Part shown: positions 1 to 11,654 of the stretch, one piece after another | Layout of the letters: each line of letters opens with the position of its first letter | Numbering within the stretch: the stretch's first letter is position 1 | NCBI GenBank assembly: GCA_018127085.1 | Contig: CM030735.1 | Coordinates: forward strand, 281,502-345,501 | DNA: 64,000 nt | DNA from: Pneumocystis sp. 'macacae' | Taxonomy: Eukaryota > Ascomycota > Pneumocystomycetes > Pneumocystales > Pneumocystaceae | Direction of reading: 5' to 3' | Notes under the pieces: generated by a model | Told to the model about the DNA's origin: nothing | Database searches by the model: none | What the model saw: the letters and a program-made list of their open reading frames with translations, nothing else | Position numbers and translations under genes: made by a program

Positions 1-801
1 TGCTAATGTCGATGGCATTGTCAATGTAGTAGAAGCAGATGAACGTGTAGATGGGACTACTTTCTGAAAATATCCTATACCTGTATAAAAAGGTAACCCC
101 GGATGTGGTTGAGAAGAAAGTTGTGGTGAAATAGCAGCAACAGTGTTTGAAGATGGTAGGAATGAAGATGGGATTCCTGTACTTGCAGATGCGTTAATTG
201 GTCCATTAATTGCAGTACTAATTGACGGATTAATTGGTCCATTGATTGCAGTACTAATTGATGGATTAATTGGTCCATTGATTGCAGTACTAATTGATGG
301 ATTAATTGGTCCATTGATTGCAGTACTAATTGATGGATTAATTGGTCCATTAATTGCAGTACTAATTGATGGATTAATTGGTCCATTAATTGAAGTACTA
401 ATTGATGGATTAATTGGTGCTGTTGTTTGAGGACCTGTTTGAGAGTTCATTTGATTATTAATTGATGCATATGGTACACCAGATGCACCTGCTAAAGTAT
501 GTGTACCATATCCATAGATAAGGCCTGGTGTATACATCGATTTTCCGGTTCTTTGTCCCGAAGCACTAACATCCAATGATGCTGCAGATGTATATACTGG
601 ATAAACGGACTCTGAAAACCCCATGAGATCTTGTCTTTGTGTATATATTGGAACTGTATGTATTGTATGTGTCCCTGATTGTACTGCTTGCTGATGTTGT
701 ATAAGTTGTTGCTGAGTAGGTTGCCATTCATAAAGAGGTTGCATCGCCCACGGAAAATATGTAGACTCTGTTTGTTTTAAAAAGTTTTCCTGAGCTTTCA
801 T
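1..801 (-). CDS. Low-complexity Gln/Ser/Thr-rich protein, 3' part missing
   Basis: The frame that starts with ATG at 801 stays open to the window edge, so only the N-terminal 267 codons are present. It begins MKAQENFLKQTESTYFPWAM, then becomes rich in Q, S, T and P. Residues from about 128 carry a 12-residue tandem repeat (GPINPSISTAIN), followed by more Ser/Pro-rich sequence. No catalytic motif, membrane segment or signal peptide is visible. The composition resembles the disordered arms of fungal transcription or RNA-binding regulators, but that is only a compositional guess and I do not recognise the protein. The true start could lie upstream: the same frame above 801 looks protein-like but is broken by two TGA codons. 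Confidence 0.6.
   Translation of the reverse strand, partial: MKAQENFLKQTESTYFPWAMQPLYEWQPTQQQLIQHQQAVQSGTHTIHTVPIYTQRQDLMGFSESVYPVYTSAASLDVSASGQRTGKSMYTPGLIYGYGTHTLAGASGVPYASINNQMNSQTGPQTTAPINPSISTSINGPINPSISTAINGPINPSISTAINGPINPSISTAINGPINPSISTAINGPINPSISTAINGPINASASTGIPSSFLPSSNTVAAISPQLSSQPHPGLPFYTGIGYFQKVVPSTRSSASTTLTMPSTLA
193..418. repeat. 36-bp minisatellite, about 6 copies
   Basis: A 36-bp unit containing ATTAATTGGTCCATT and GCAGTACTAATTGATGG is repeated about 6.3 times with few substitutions. Because 36 is a multiple of three, it stays in frame with the minus-strand gene and encodes the 12-residue repeat GPINPSISTAIN. Copy number is likely to vary between isolates. Confidence 0.95.
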
Positions 802-2203
802 CCAGAGACGCTTCTTCCATCAAATATACTCAATAGGACTTGACTGATAAGGCGTATCGAATACAGATGCGGTAGCCGTACTAGTGATAAATAATCATGA
901 TGTGTTATGTGAATCTGTAAGACGATCAGCATATGAATGAACGTTTCCTGTTTGACAGAGAAGGTAACGCTGCCGTACACTTTAGTATAAATAGAAAAAA
1001 GAACTTTTTCTATATGCACTTATTAGTTAAATAACGTCCGTTAGTTTATCCGTTTTTTTCCAAGTTGAAATTTAGTTATTAGGTGTACGAAAGCTTAAGA
1101 AAAAAGCATAGTGAATATAATCTAAATATATATACATATACATATATTTAGTGTTTATGTGATGCAAATAACTTAATAAGTGTAATTTAGTGCATTAATT
1201 TTAGAATATAGCTTCAAGTCTCGAATATAGAGTACAAATATATAACGTATATACAAGTATGAAGCATATAGTACAAAATAGTACTTATATTAGTGAATGT
1301 GTTGATCTTGTATTATTATTATACAACCAAATTTATTTATTTACTCAAAGCAACAATGCACATATATATATTTTAATATATATCATGTATTTCAATAATT
1401 TAATCAAATGTTTCAAAATTTATGATTCGCTTGCGGTGCATATATTTTGTTTAAGAATATATATATAACCGGATTTTGAAGATTGAATACTAAAGTATTG
1501 ATTAGACAATAATATCTTAACTGTATATATACAATAAAATAAAATCGAATGCATTGTTGATTAGTTATATATATTAAAACAGTAATCTCATCAATAGACA
1601 GTAATTTGCATATATTGATGTATATATTAAGTTAAATACATTTTATATATTTTGATTATTTCCTAATTACATAGAACCACAACGTATTTAAAAACATACT
1701 TATTTTTCAAATTATATTTTCCCATCTATTAATCTACTTGAAACAACGTTATCGTTTTGTCCTATAAATTATATGTAAAAGCATATGTGTTATATATGCA
1801 TTATATGTATTATACGCTTTAGGTTCTATGTTAGAATTTTTAGTTTTTTAAACGAATCTTTCATTTAAAAACATATATTTATTTAATATAGTTTGTTTTT
1901 TATATTTAAATAGACGTTTGCAATGTAACAAAATATTATGATGTATATTAGTAAATTTCTATAATGCATATTTATCACTCATATGCATAACGCTAGGAAT
2001 TATATATACTATATACCATGCATTATTAAAGATATACATATTATTTATACATGTTTTCTAATTTTTATTACATCGTTTTTTTGTTTAGTTTACCTAATAC
2101 ATATTAGCGTTGATTCAGGCAACACTTATCAAAAATACTTAAAAATAAAATGATTGAAATATTATAAAGAATTAAATAAGTCAACTATTTCTTGCATATA
2201 AAA
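802..2203. other. AT-rich intergenic region between divergent genes
   Basis: About 1.4 kb of AT-rich sequence lies between the minus-strand partial gene and the plus-strand GEN1-like gene. It holds TATA and ATATAT runs but no supported coding sequence or RNA gene. Bases 802-1020 have higher sequence complexity than the rest and are probably the 5' untranslated region or a lost exon of the left-hand gene. Confidence 0.6.
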
Positions 2204-4074
2204 ATGGGAATCCCTGGTATATGGACATTTTTTAAAAACTCTAAAGAGAGGATTTGTAATAACTTGAAAGCTACAGTACAGTATCACTATTAACAAGAAT
2301 AGCATTAGCAAAACTTGCATCAGAGGCCTATTTGTCCGATCGCCGGTCACCTAGAGGGTTCAGAGTCGGTATTGATGCATCTATATGGCTTTATCAAGTC
2401 CGTGCAGGACAGGGCGGACAAAATCCTGAACTGAGGACATTGTATTTTCGTCTTTGTCGACTTCGTTATCTTGGCATTCTGCCTATTTTTGTGCTAGATG
2501 GGGCACACAGACCCTTTTTCAAAAGGAAAAAGAAGATACGGAAAACAGCATTTCAAATGGCAAACATGATTCGTCTAATCAAACTATTCGGCTTTCCTGT
2601 TTGGTATGCACCAGGAGAAGCTGAAGCAGAATGCGCACTGCTCAAAAAAAAATCAATCATCGATGCTGTTATGTCCGAAGACGCAGATTGTTTTATATTC
2701 GGTTCCGATTTCGTAATCAAAGATTGGGGAGGCGATGATGAGCTCAAGACAAACACCTCCACACATGTTTCTCTCTACACAATGGATAAAATCGCAAAAA
2801 ATACACATATTACTCAGGCCGGCATCCTCCTTATAGCCCTGATGTCCTCGGGCGACTACGACTCAATCGGCATCCCTAGCTGCGGGATCAAGACTGCCAT
2901 CGATGCTGCCAAGGCTGGCTTTGGCGACTCCCTCCTTGCCCTCATAAATTCCAAATCCGACCTCACCGATTGGAAAAACTCTCTTGAATACTCCCTCCGC
3001 ACCAATGCATATGGCCACTTCTCCTCCAAACACCCTTCTCTGCGCCTCCCTAAAGACTTCCCAAACCTCGATGTGGTTAAGTTCTATATCGATCCTGTAA
3101 CAAGCTCTGACTCAGTGCTCAAAAAAAAAGCTGCTCATCTCGCCTGGAAATGGCCCATCGACGTGCATGCTCTTTACCAGTTTGTTCTTCACCACTTCTC
3201 CTGGTCTGGACTCCCAGGGATCAACCGCTTTATACATTCTCTTGCTCCCTGCTATCTGGTTTCTCTACTAAAGCACCACACACTCGCTGCACCAGGCTCT
3301 CTAGGCACCTCTCGGGACACAGTGAAGTCACGTGAAGGACAGTCCTTACAGAACACACCATCCACGAGGAACATAGTTCGTATGCCGCATAGACAGAACA
3401 CGCTAAGCAAGCCGTGCACGTATAGCATGCAAAATATCTGAACACTGATAACACCACATAGGCAGAACACCTCTTTAGGATGCAATACACAGTGCTCTTC
3501 GGACACATCATCCAAGACAGGCACACCCACCCACAGGAACACATGTATTCAAGCACCGGGTGTCCTAAACATTTCACGGGACAACCCCCCACCGAGCACC
3601 CTCTACTCAGTATACTTTACCAACGTCAAGGAGTATCTGCGCAGCATCAAGGCTCCCCTCCCATCTGCACCGGACATAGAGGTCGGTGCATTCAGGACCC
3701 ATGTTTCCACCGACTATTCCCCCGAGTTCCGTGTTTCTTTCTGCCCCTTCAAGCTTATCGGTCTTACGCTGGACGGACCCGTCGTCAGCACACTCAGCGC
3801 CGCCAACAGTGCCTCTTTGCCCGACGAACCCAACAGCCCTGACGATCCCGACAGTCTTCTCGACAAGATCGACTATGCCTCGAGGACTGCTGTCTGGGTT
3901 CTCGAGCCCTATCTCGGTGCCCTTGCACGCCACTGTCCCCGTCGCCCTGCACTCTCCCGTGCACCCCGTGCCCGCCCATCTCCAGCCCTTGGCCACGACC
4001 AGGCCGGCGCCATTGAGGCGTATCTGTGTACCACCCGCCCAGCCCGCCCACCCTGTCTCGCCTGTCCCCTCTGA
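2204..4074 (+). CDS. GEN1/Yen1-type XPG-family structure-specific endonuclease
   Basis: Exons 2204-2255, 2303-3419 and 3462-4074 give 593 residues. The protein opens MGIPGIW, the N-terminal signature of XPG/FEN1-family nucleases. It then shows GIDASIW, LPIFVLDG, the acidic cluster APGEAEAEC, SEDADCFIFGS and SGDYDSIGIP, in the order expected for XPG-N, XPG-I and the helix-hairpin-helix. The tail (VSTDYSPEFRVSFCPF, DYASRTAVWVLEPYL) resembles the C-terminal region of fungal GEN1/Yen1, which cleave Holliday junctions and related branched DNA in the nucleus. A TGA at 3439 interrupts the frame, but it lies inside a 42-nt in-frame GT...AG stretch (3420-3461) with a CTGATAAC branch-like site, so I read it as an intron. 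The gene starts AT-rich and becomes markedly GC-rich after about 2.8 kb. The extreme C-terminus is the least certain part. Confidence 0.8.
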
Positions 4075-4352
4075 TCCAGCGGCAGCAGTGCTGCCCGCGT
4101 GCCATTGTGTGCTGCACACAACTGCATCCGCCTCAGCCAGTGCCGCACGCTGGCCGGCGTGTCTCGCGCTGCCCATCCTCCCCTCTTGTGGTGCCTCGCT
4201 GTCCGAGCCGAATGCTTGTCCAGTGCCCCGTGCGTAGGCTGTCCGCTCACCACCCGCATTCCCGTTTCCAGCTGCAGCATAGCCGCATCAATCAAAGAAC
4301 ACAGCCCGGCACACGCAGCTTGGATTTGCCTCAGAGGGACTGTGTGTTGAGC

Positions 4353-6708
4353 ATGAGCAACAATGACTACCATGTAAGTAACAGGACAAGCATGCTGAGC
4401 AAGGAAGCAGTGCCCGCCGGAGTGCGGAGTACAGCAGACGGAGCACCACGCCTGCCAACAGTGCTGACATGAGTAGAAGGCGGAAGACGCAGGTATAGAC
4501 ACAGCACACGAGGCACAGCAGGCAGCACAGCAGGAGCCGTCAGACGGCAGTGCAAAGGCGCTGCCGTGCACATATGTAGACGAGAAAAAGGACGGTGCAG
4601 ACGGCACCGGCGGGACAGAGGGCGACATCTTTTCGCAGACGTATGATATCCGGGCGGGGAACCCGTTTCCAGAAGACCCAGATGCACCAGTGGAAACGCA
4701 GCAGCTGACAGTGCGGGCGATCCTGGTGGGGAGCATGCTGGGGGCAGTAGTGACTGCGTCAAACATCTACTTGGGGCTGAAGACGGGGTTTACGTTTGGG
4801 GCACAGCTGTTTGGAGCAATTTTTGGGTTTGCAATCCTGCAGTTTGTGTCGCGGACGCTGCCGACATGGTTTGGAGGGGGCTACTTTGGGCCAAAGGAGA
4901 ACTGCACAGTGCAGACGGCAGCGACGGCAGCGGGGGGGATGGCAAGCATGTTTGTGTCGTCGATCCCGGCGATGTACACGCTGAGTCTGCTGGGGAAGAG
5001 CCCGGAGGCAGACTTTTGGCGGCTGATCAGCTTTGCAGCGGTCAGTGCGTACTACGGGATCTTTTTTGTGATTCCGCTGCGGAAGTTCTATATTCTGTAT
5101 CAGCGGCTGGTGTTTCCGACGTCGTCTGCGTGTGCACTGACGATCCGGTCGCTGCACTCGGGGACAATCGCACACTCGGTGATCCGCAAGAAGACATGGT
5201 CTCTGGGGCTGTCGTTTCTCTTTGCAATCCTGATGCGGGTGTTCTCGGACTATGCACCGGGGATCCTGTGGAACTGGCACATTTTTTGGTGGATGTATGA
5301 GCGGGGGTGGAAGGGAGCAATTGTAATGGAGAACTGGGGATGGTGGATCCAGGCGACGCCGGCGTTTCTGGGTGTCGGGTTTTTCACGGGGATGAACGCG
5401 GCGTACAGCTTTTTCCTGGGATCAGTTATTGCATGGGGAGTTCTGGGGCCGATTATTGCAAGCACGGGGGTTGCGCCGCAGCATGTGGTGCTGTCGCCGG
5501 AGCACCCGGACTGGCGGGGATACCACTCGATGAATCTGCGGTCGCGGCTGAGCCCGAAGGGGTTCGATCCGATCCGGAATCCGTCGCCCCGGTACTGGTT
5601 GATGTGGCCGGGGGTGATGCTTATGCTGTGTGCGTCGTTTGCAGAAATCTTTATGAGTGGAGGGGTAATTTGGCGGGGAATCAAGCAGATGTCCCAGTCG
5701 GTCTACTACAAGGTGCGGAGGCGAGAGTCGGAGGTGTTCAAGGATGCGATTGAGGACCCGGCGCCGCCAGAGACACAGATCCCGATATGGCAGTGGCTGC
5801 CGCTGCTGTTTCTTTCGGTGGTGTTTACGTGCGTGGTCTTGTACTTCCAGTACGGGATTGGGGTTGGGCTGTCGCTGCTGGCGATTCTGCTGGGGTTCGC
5901 ATTTTCGTTTATTGGGGCACAGTCAACTGGGGCGACAGACGTAAACCCGCTGTCGACGTGTGCAAAAAGCTCGCAGCTGATTTTTGGTGCGATTTCGAGT
6001 GCTCAGAAGATGGACGAGGTTGTGGCCCAGCGGCTCAACCTTATAGCAGGGTCGGTGGCAGCGTCGTCGGCGTCACAGTCGGTGGACATGATTGGGGACC
6101 TGAAGACAGGGCATCTTCTCGGGGCAAAGCCGAGGGTTCAGTTTTATGCACAGATAGTCGGGTCGTTTTTCTCGGTCTGGCTGAGCGTGGTGCTTTATAT
6201 CCTGTTTAGCAAGGCGTATCCGTGCTTTACGTCGCAATTCATGGCAAACTATCCGGAAACAGAGACGTGTGTCTTTGGGGCGCCGGCGGTGGCAGCATGG
6301 AGGGCGATTGCGAGTGCAATGACTAACCCAGAGCTGCCGGTGCCGCCGTCGTCGGCGTATACGTCGCTTGGGCTTGGAATTTTGTCGGTGATTATGGTTG
6401 TTTATAAGCATTCTTATTGTCCGCAAAAGTACAGGGCTTATATTCCTAATTTCAATGCGATTGGTCTTGGGTTCGTTGTGCCACAGACGTATTATGCAAC
6501 GGCTATGATTATTGGGGCGATTATAGCACATTTCTGGAAAAAATACAAGCCAGTGTCTTATGATATTTATGCACTCGCGATCGCTACGGGTTTCGCAGCG
6601 GGTGAGGGTATGGGGGGTGTTGTTAACGCTGTTTTGCAGGTTTCAGGGTTGCCTGGTCATAAATATGGTACTCGGATTGGATGTTCTTACGATACATGGT
6701 GTGGTTGA
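4353..6708 (+). CDS. OPT-family oligopeptide/metal-peptide transporter (YGL114W-like)
   Basis: Exon 1 (4353-4373, MSNNDYH) and exon 2 (4477-6708) give 750 residues. The 103-nt intron begins GTAAGT and has CTGAC near its 3' end. No ATG exists in frame at the start of exon 2, which is why the upstream exon was chosen. The core shows ASNIYLGLKTGFTFGAQLFG, GGGYFGPKENCTVQTAATAA and many hydrophobic helices, diagnostic of the OPT superfamily. The family moves oligopeptides or metal chelates across cell or vacuolar membranes by proton coupling; the substrate here cannot be told. The C-terminus (GEGMGGVVNAVLQ) is complete, ending in a Cys-containing tail. Codon third positions are strongly G/C through most of the gene, unlike SPB4 next door, and become AT-richer in the last 400 bp. 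Confidence 0.85.
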
Positions 6709-7046
6709 GTCTTCGTATACCTGAATGTGTTTGTTATTGCGTGTATAAAGCGGAAGCTGTCAGGATGTTTTATCTATGGGTTGCTAATACTTGGCTTTTA
6801 TAAAATATTTAATGATATATATTTATGCACAGCATTGTATATACATATATATATTTCTTATAGCATTAGATTCATGTATGTTTGGATTCTTTGAGATATA
6901 ATGTATTCTTATGTTAATGAAATCTGATTTTTTTTCGCTCTTCGTTATATATACGTTCGAAGTTCGTTTCGAAGAGCCAACAATATTTGGTTTCAGGGCA
7001 GAGGAAGTCTTAAGCCGTCTTTGTAATCTTTAGGACGGGGAAGGAT
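6709..7046. other. Intergenic region upstream of SPB4
   Basis: This 338-bp AT-rich spacer marks the fall from the GC-rich island back to typical base composition. A short inverted repeat around TTCGAAGTTCGTTTCGAAG lies near 6957. No gene is visible. Confidence 0.5.
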
Positions 7047-9041
7047 ATGTCTGGTTTCTCTTCTCTTTTATGGGAAGATATTGGGGTTTCTTTGACTCCC
7101 TGGATGTTTGTTTTTTTGCTTAAAAGTCAATTATGTTAATATTTTCTTGGATAGAAGAAAGGCCATAGATACTATGGGATTCCAAAAAACAACACCGGTT
7201 CAAGCAAGCACTATTCCCCTCTTTATGAAGAATAAGGATGTCGTTGTTGAGGTATACATTTGTTGTATTTTTTTTGCTTATTTTTAGGCGATGACAGGAT
7301 CAGGAAAAACCTTGGCTTTTTTGGTGCCTGTACTAGAAAAATTAATTAGAAGAGAAGAAATATTAACTAGACATCATATAGGATCCCTGATTATTTTGCC
7401 TACAAGGTTTGCTGCAGCATGTGTTGGGTTATTTGTTTAAAATTAGGCAGAGAATTGGCGACCCAAATTTACCATGTCTATGAAACTATTATAGGAATGT
7501 CAGAAGAAACAGAATTAAATTTAAAGGCACAGCTTGTTATCGGAGGAGTAATGACTATACAACATGATATATCTGAATTTGATAAAATGTCTCCTTCAAT
7601 TATTATCGGAACACCTGGCCGTATAAATGATCTTCTTTTATCATCCATTGTTAAAACTAAAGAATTAGAGATACTTGTTATGGATGAAGCGGATCGGTTA
7701 TTAGATATGGGCTTTTTGCCTGTAGTAGAATCTATTATTAGAAAGTTGCCTAAACAAAGACGAACGGGTCTTTTTAGTGCTACTATGACTGATGCAGTCG
7801 ATAAATTGGTTAAAACGGGATTAAGAAATCCGGTTAAAATAGTAGTTAGGGTAGGGAACCAGAAAAATGATCAAGAGGACAGGTGTACTCCTTCATGGTT
7901 GTTTTTTTCCTTTTGTACGACATTACGTTTAATTCTTTTAGTTTACAGATAGGATATATTGTTATGAAATCGGAAGAAAAATATTTACAGCTAATTAGGC
8001 TTTTGAATTATTCACTTGATAAAGAAAAAATGAAAAAGTTTATTGTTTATTTTCTCTCATGCGTTTGTGTTGATTATTTTTCTCTGATTTTTTCAAAGAT
8101 TCCATATTTAAAGAAGACATTTAAAATATTTTCTCTCCATGGTCGGCAAAGTTCTTCTTTAAGAATTAAGAATTATAAGAATTTTTTTAATATGTTATCT
8201 GAAACGCCAACAGTATTATTTACTACAGATTTAGCTGCAAGGGGTCTTGATGTTCCCAATGTTGATATGGTTATTCAAATGGATCCTCCACTAGATCCGA
8301 AAGTGTTTTCGCATCGCTGCGGAAGGGCAGGAAGAGCTGGTAGACCTGGTAAGGCTATTGTTATGTTGAATAAAGGGAGAGAAGAAGATTATATACACTT
8401 GTTGAAAGTAAGAAAAATACCTCTTGAATCTTTGAAAAAAATTGGGAAAAATGGTGATATTATAAAAAATGACGAAGATGAATCTAAAGAAGAGATATTT
8501 TCACTAGTTAGTGAAATACGGAACATTGTTAAGAAGGATAGAGATTTGTATGAAAAGGTATATTTGTATTTGTTTTTTTAGTGGAAAGATTATAAATATA
8601 CTTAGGGTCTAAAGGCATTTGTATCTTATGTAAGAGCATATTCAAAGCATCAGGCACATTTCATTTTTCGTGTTAAGGATCTTGATTTTTCTGGAATAGC
8701 ATATTCTTTTGGGTTACTTCATCTTCCTAAAATGCCAGAATTAAAGAATCTAGCATTAGATTTTGAAGAAGAAATTGTAGATGTAAGATATCTATAATTT
8801 TTTTTCCTATATTAATTTGTTTTAGAAAGATAAATTGGCTTATGCTAATAAAGAAAAAGAAGTCTCTAGACGAAAAAAAAATGAAAAGAAATTAATGAAT
8901 GAGAAAAAAAATATAATTTTAAAGAAAAAGTCAATTTCATGGTCAAAAAATATAAAATTAAAGGAAAAGCGAAAAATTCGCCGGAATAAACATAAATTTA
9001 AAAAAGAAAAAATTTCTTTGAAAAAAGACTTGGTATGTTAA
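7047..9041 (+). CDS. SPB4: ATP-dependent rRNA helicase Spb4 (DEAD-box)
   Basis: Seven exons (7047-7105, 7155-7251, 7288-7406, 7451-7897, 7942-8557, 8606-8782, 8826-9041) give 576 residues. The start ([14 protein letters not shown]) and the phrase [13 protein letters not shown] are typical of Spb4/DDX55, the nucleolar helicase of 60S pre-ribosome assembly. Visible DEAD-box motifs are Q-motif TPVQASTIP, Walker [38 protein letters not shown] and [10 protein letters not shown]. The tail is lysine-rich and basic, as in the family. All six introns are 36-49 nt with GT...AG ends, and each is needed to keep the reading frame. Confidence 0.95.
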
Positions 9042-9237
9042 AAAATATAGAAACAAAGAGGTATATATATTTAATGTATTGTAATATAAGAATATTTTTA
9101 ATGTCTTTCTATTTTCCACTGTAATATGTATTAACGTTTCAAAATTCTATGTGCATTATACTTTTAGTATTTTATGGTTTCATCAATATTTTCACTTTTA
9201 ACATTATTAAACGTTGAATATATCGATTAGAAATACT

Positions 9238-10473
9238 ATGAATATTGCGAATAATTATAATGATTCTACCTACTTTTCATTTGAGCCATTATTAACACTT
9301 CTTTCTTCAGAATTTCCGTCTAAAAAAATCCAATATAATCCTTTTGTTGTATCATATTTATCAGAATTACTGGAGTCTTCTGTTTCTGAATTATCTGAAA
9401 AATCTAATGAATTAGTTCTTGAAAATCAAAGGATTATATCTGATTTAGTTGAAATCACACAAAAAGAACATAGTAATCTTGTTACAATTATAAATTATGG
9501 GAATCGTTTCTTTAAATCCTTTAATACTCTCAATGAATCTGTTAATAAAATTCAATCAACAATTATTTCTATTAATGAAAAAATTTCAAATTTTAGAGCT
9601 TCGAAAGATTTATTGAATGAAACTTTCAACCAAACTCGTTTATTGTATCAATATCAAGAATACATTTTAAACATACTTGAGATTCCATCTTTAATAAAGA
9701 CTTTTACAAAAAACGATTGTTATTCAGAAGCAATAAGTTTAATATTTTATGCAAGACAATTAGGATCTAAGTATTCTCAAATTGGGATAATTCAAAACTT
9801 AGTAGAACAAACTAATCATATGTCAGAATATATGCAAAAACAATTATTATCCCTTTTAAGAGGGCCTATAAAATTAACAGAAGCAACTAAGGTAAAAATT
9901 AAACTAATTTTGGTTTTTTAAAGTTAAATAGGATAGGTTATTGGTTATCTTCATAGAACAAATGATTTTTCGGAGACTGAATTATGTTATACATTTTTAC
10001 TTTGTCGTTGGAATTATATAGAAAAACTTATTTCTAAGTTGATTCCCCCTAAACAAGGAGAAGATTCCGGAAAATACCTTAAAGAGTATATAGAAATATT
10101 CAGAGAACATAGTTTCAGTATATTTTCATATTATACTTTAATATTTTTAGAAGAATCTGCATTTCAGTTAGAGAAAAATTTAAAAAACATTCTAATAATG
10201 AATGAAAATGAGTCAAATGAGAAAGTATTAAAGAAAAAATTACTTTCAAACTTCGCATTATTTATAGTGTCTGAGATAAAAAATACATTAATAACATATG
10301 TTCCTTTCATTTTTGAAGAAAAAACAAAAACATTAATACTTAATCGAATTTTCAATTGTGGACAAAGTTTAGGAGGAATTGGTGTTGATTTTAGTTTAGC
10401 ATTAGTTAGTGTTTTTGGTGATGAATGGGTGGATGCTATGAAAAACGATCAAAAAATAATAAAATCAGATTAA
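9238..10473 (+). CDS. COG8: Conserved oligomeric Golgi complex subunit 8 (Cog8/Dor1 family)
   Basis: Exons 9238-9891 and 9937-10473 give 396 residues, split by a 45-nt intron. The N-terminal helical region (FVVSYLSELLESSVSELSEK) and the junction VIGYLHRTNDFSETEL, followed by LLCRWNYIEKL, match the Dor1-like pattern of Cog8. Cog8 links the two lobes of the COG tether, which handles retrograde vesicle traffic in the Golgi. I use the ATG at 9238. The same frame runs a little further upstream through a TTG, but that has no initiator. A COG7-like gene lies 13 kb away on the same strand. The gene faces the uS15m gene tail to tail, 61 bp apart. Confidence 0.8.
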
Positions 10474-10534
10474 TATAAAAACTCAAACATTTATATAATT
10501 TTTTTGTCCATTAATATTTTAAGATATATAATTT

Positions 10535-11529
10535 TTACATTGTAATTTCATTCATTACTACTGTGTCAGTTAAACCAAGTTTTTTAATGCACGAAAAGTA
10601 TCTTGTATGATCTTCTTTACGTAAGTATTTTAGTATTTTTTGGCGTTTATGTACTAAATGTCTTAATGCTCTGAAAGTATTTTTATCTTTATGATGAAAA
10701 GAAAGATGAAAATTCAGATAATGTATACGAACTGTAAATATTGCAGCTAAAATTATATTATATAGAAGAATTTATCAATAGTATAAATTATACCTTGTAC
10801 TTCTGGGGATCCGGTATCTGATTCATGTTGTTTAAATTGTTGAATAGCCATAAAGATATTTTGGAGCTGTATTGCTTTGTTGTTACTATTTTTTAAACTC
10901 ATAATTCGTTTTATAACCTCCGCTTTTTTATCTTCTTGCTTGTATATTTTTTGAATTTTATAAATAGATGCTAGTTTAATAATATGATTTTTTGTATTTT
11001 CGCCCTTATTTGAATCAAATGCTTCCTGTATTTTATCATTCTTAGAAATAGTTTCCAATAAAGATTGGATATCAGCTTCCTCACTAATATTAATATATTT
11101 AGACATTTTTTCTTTAAGCTCTGTTAGATTATTCTCATTTATCATTGATGACGAAAGCCCAACACGATAAAGGCTTGCTTCTTTTGCGGATTTGAGAATT
11201 GTGTTTAATTCTTCATTAGAAAAAAAAAAATTTGCATAATTTATGAAAGGACTTGTTTCTGTAAAAACGTCTTTTGGATATAAAATGGAACGGGTAAATT
11301 CTGTAGAAAATGCAATGACTGGATCACACACTTTAAGGGATCGCTGTTCCTTCAATTTCCTTTGTTTTTCAATATTTTTTTTTTTACGTTGAATTGATAT
11401 AAGAGATTGTTTCCATCTTGTACTTGTGTTATGAAACTCTGAAAATTTAAACAAAATATATTGTACTTTTTGATAAAGAATTTTTTTACATAAATATTTA
11501 TTTACTCCTTTACGCAATATTCTTAGCAT
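10535..11529 (-). CDS. Mitochondrial small-subunit ribosomal protein uS15m
   Basis: Exon 1 (11529-10794) and exon 2 (10746-10535) give 315 residues, with a 47-nt intron that falls exactly inside the uS15 signature (GSPEVQ / AAIFTVRIHYL). The rest of the signature follows: HHKDKNTFRALRHLVHKR, then KILKYLRKED and FSCIKKLGLTD. The N-terminus (MLRILRKGVNKYLCKK) is basic and free of acidic residues, as in a mitochondrial targeting peptide. The long region before the S15 domain is usual for fungal mitochondrial homologues (MRPS28 type). The gene is divergent from NOP58, with 125 bp between the start codons. Confidence 0.92.
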
Positions 11530-11654
11530 ATCTTTACTTTTCTAAAGTAGTTTTTTCAAACTGATCCACTTTTTTAGATGTCGAACAATTTGAAAAAAAA
11601 AAACGAAACTTAAATTAGAGGGTTTTACTAGAATTCCTTAGGGAAAATAAGAGA

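Noticed and set aside
75..386. Minus-strand frame of 103 residues rich in QLIHQLVLQ
   Set aside because: It is a different frame from the one open from 801 to base 1 and exists only because of the repeat.
143..430. Plus-strand open frame of 95 residues over the minisatellite
   Set aside because: A 36-bp repeat keeps several frames open by arithmetic. The minus-strand frame continues into non-repetitive, protein-like sequence on both sides, while this one does not.
4099..4350. Extension of GEN1 past the stop at 4072 in the same frame
   Set aside because: The frame reopens but is cysteine/alanine-rich noise, and no intron removing the stop was convincing.
3230..4766. Several long frames on both strands in the GC-rich island
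   Set aside because: Stop codons are rare in GC-rich DNA. Their compositions (Ala, Arg, Cys, Pro) are non-protein-like and they overlap the GEN1 and OPT exons, which have conserved motifs.
2800..6500. Horizontal gene transfer as the source of the GC-rich genes
   Set aside because: The composition changes inside GEN1 and inside OPT, and both keep Pneumocystis-like small introns. A local mutational or conversion process explains this better.
4759..6531. Antisense and shifted frames across the OPT gene
   Set aside because: They are shadows of a gene with clear family motifs and membrane helices.
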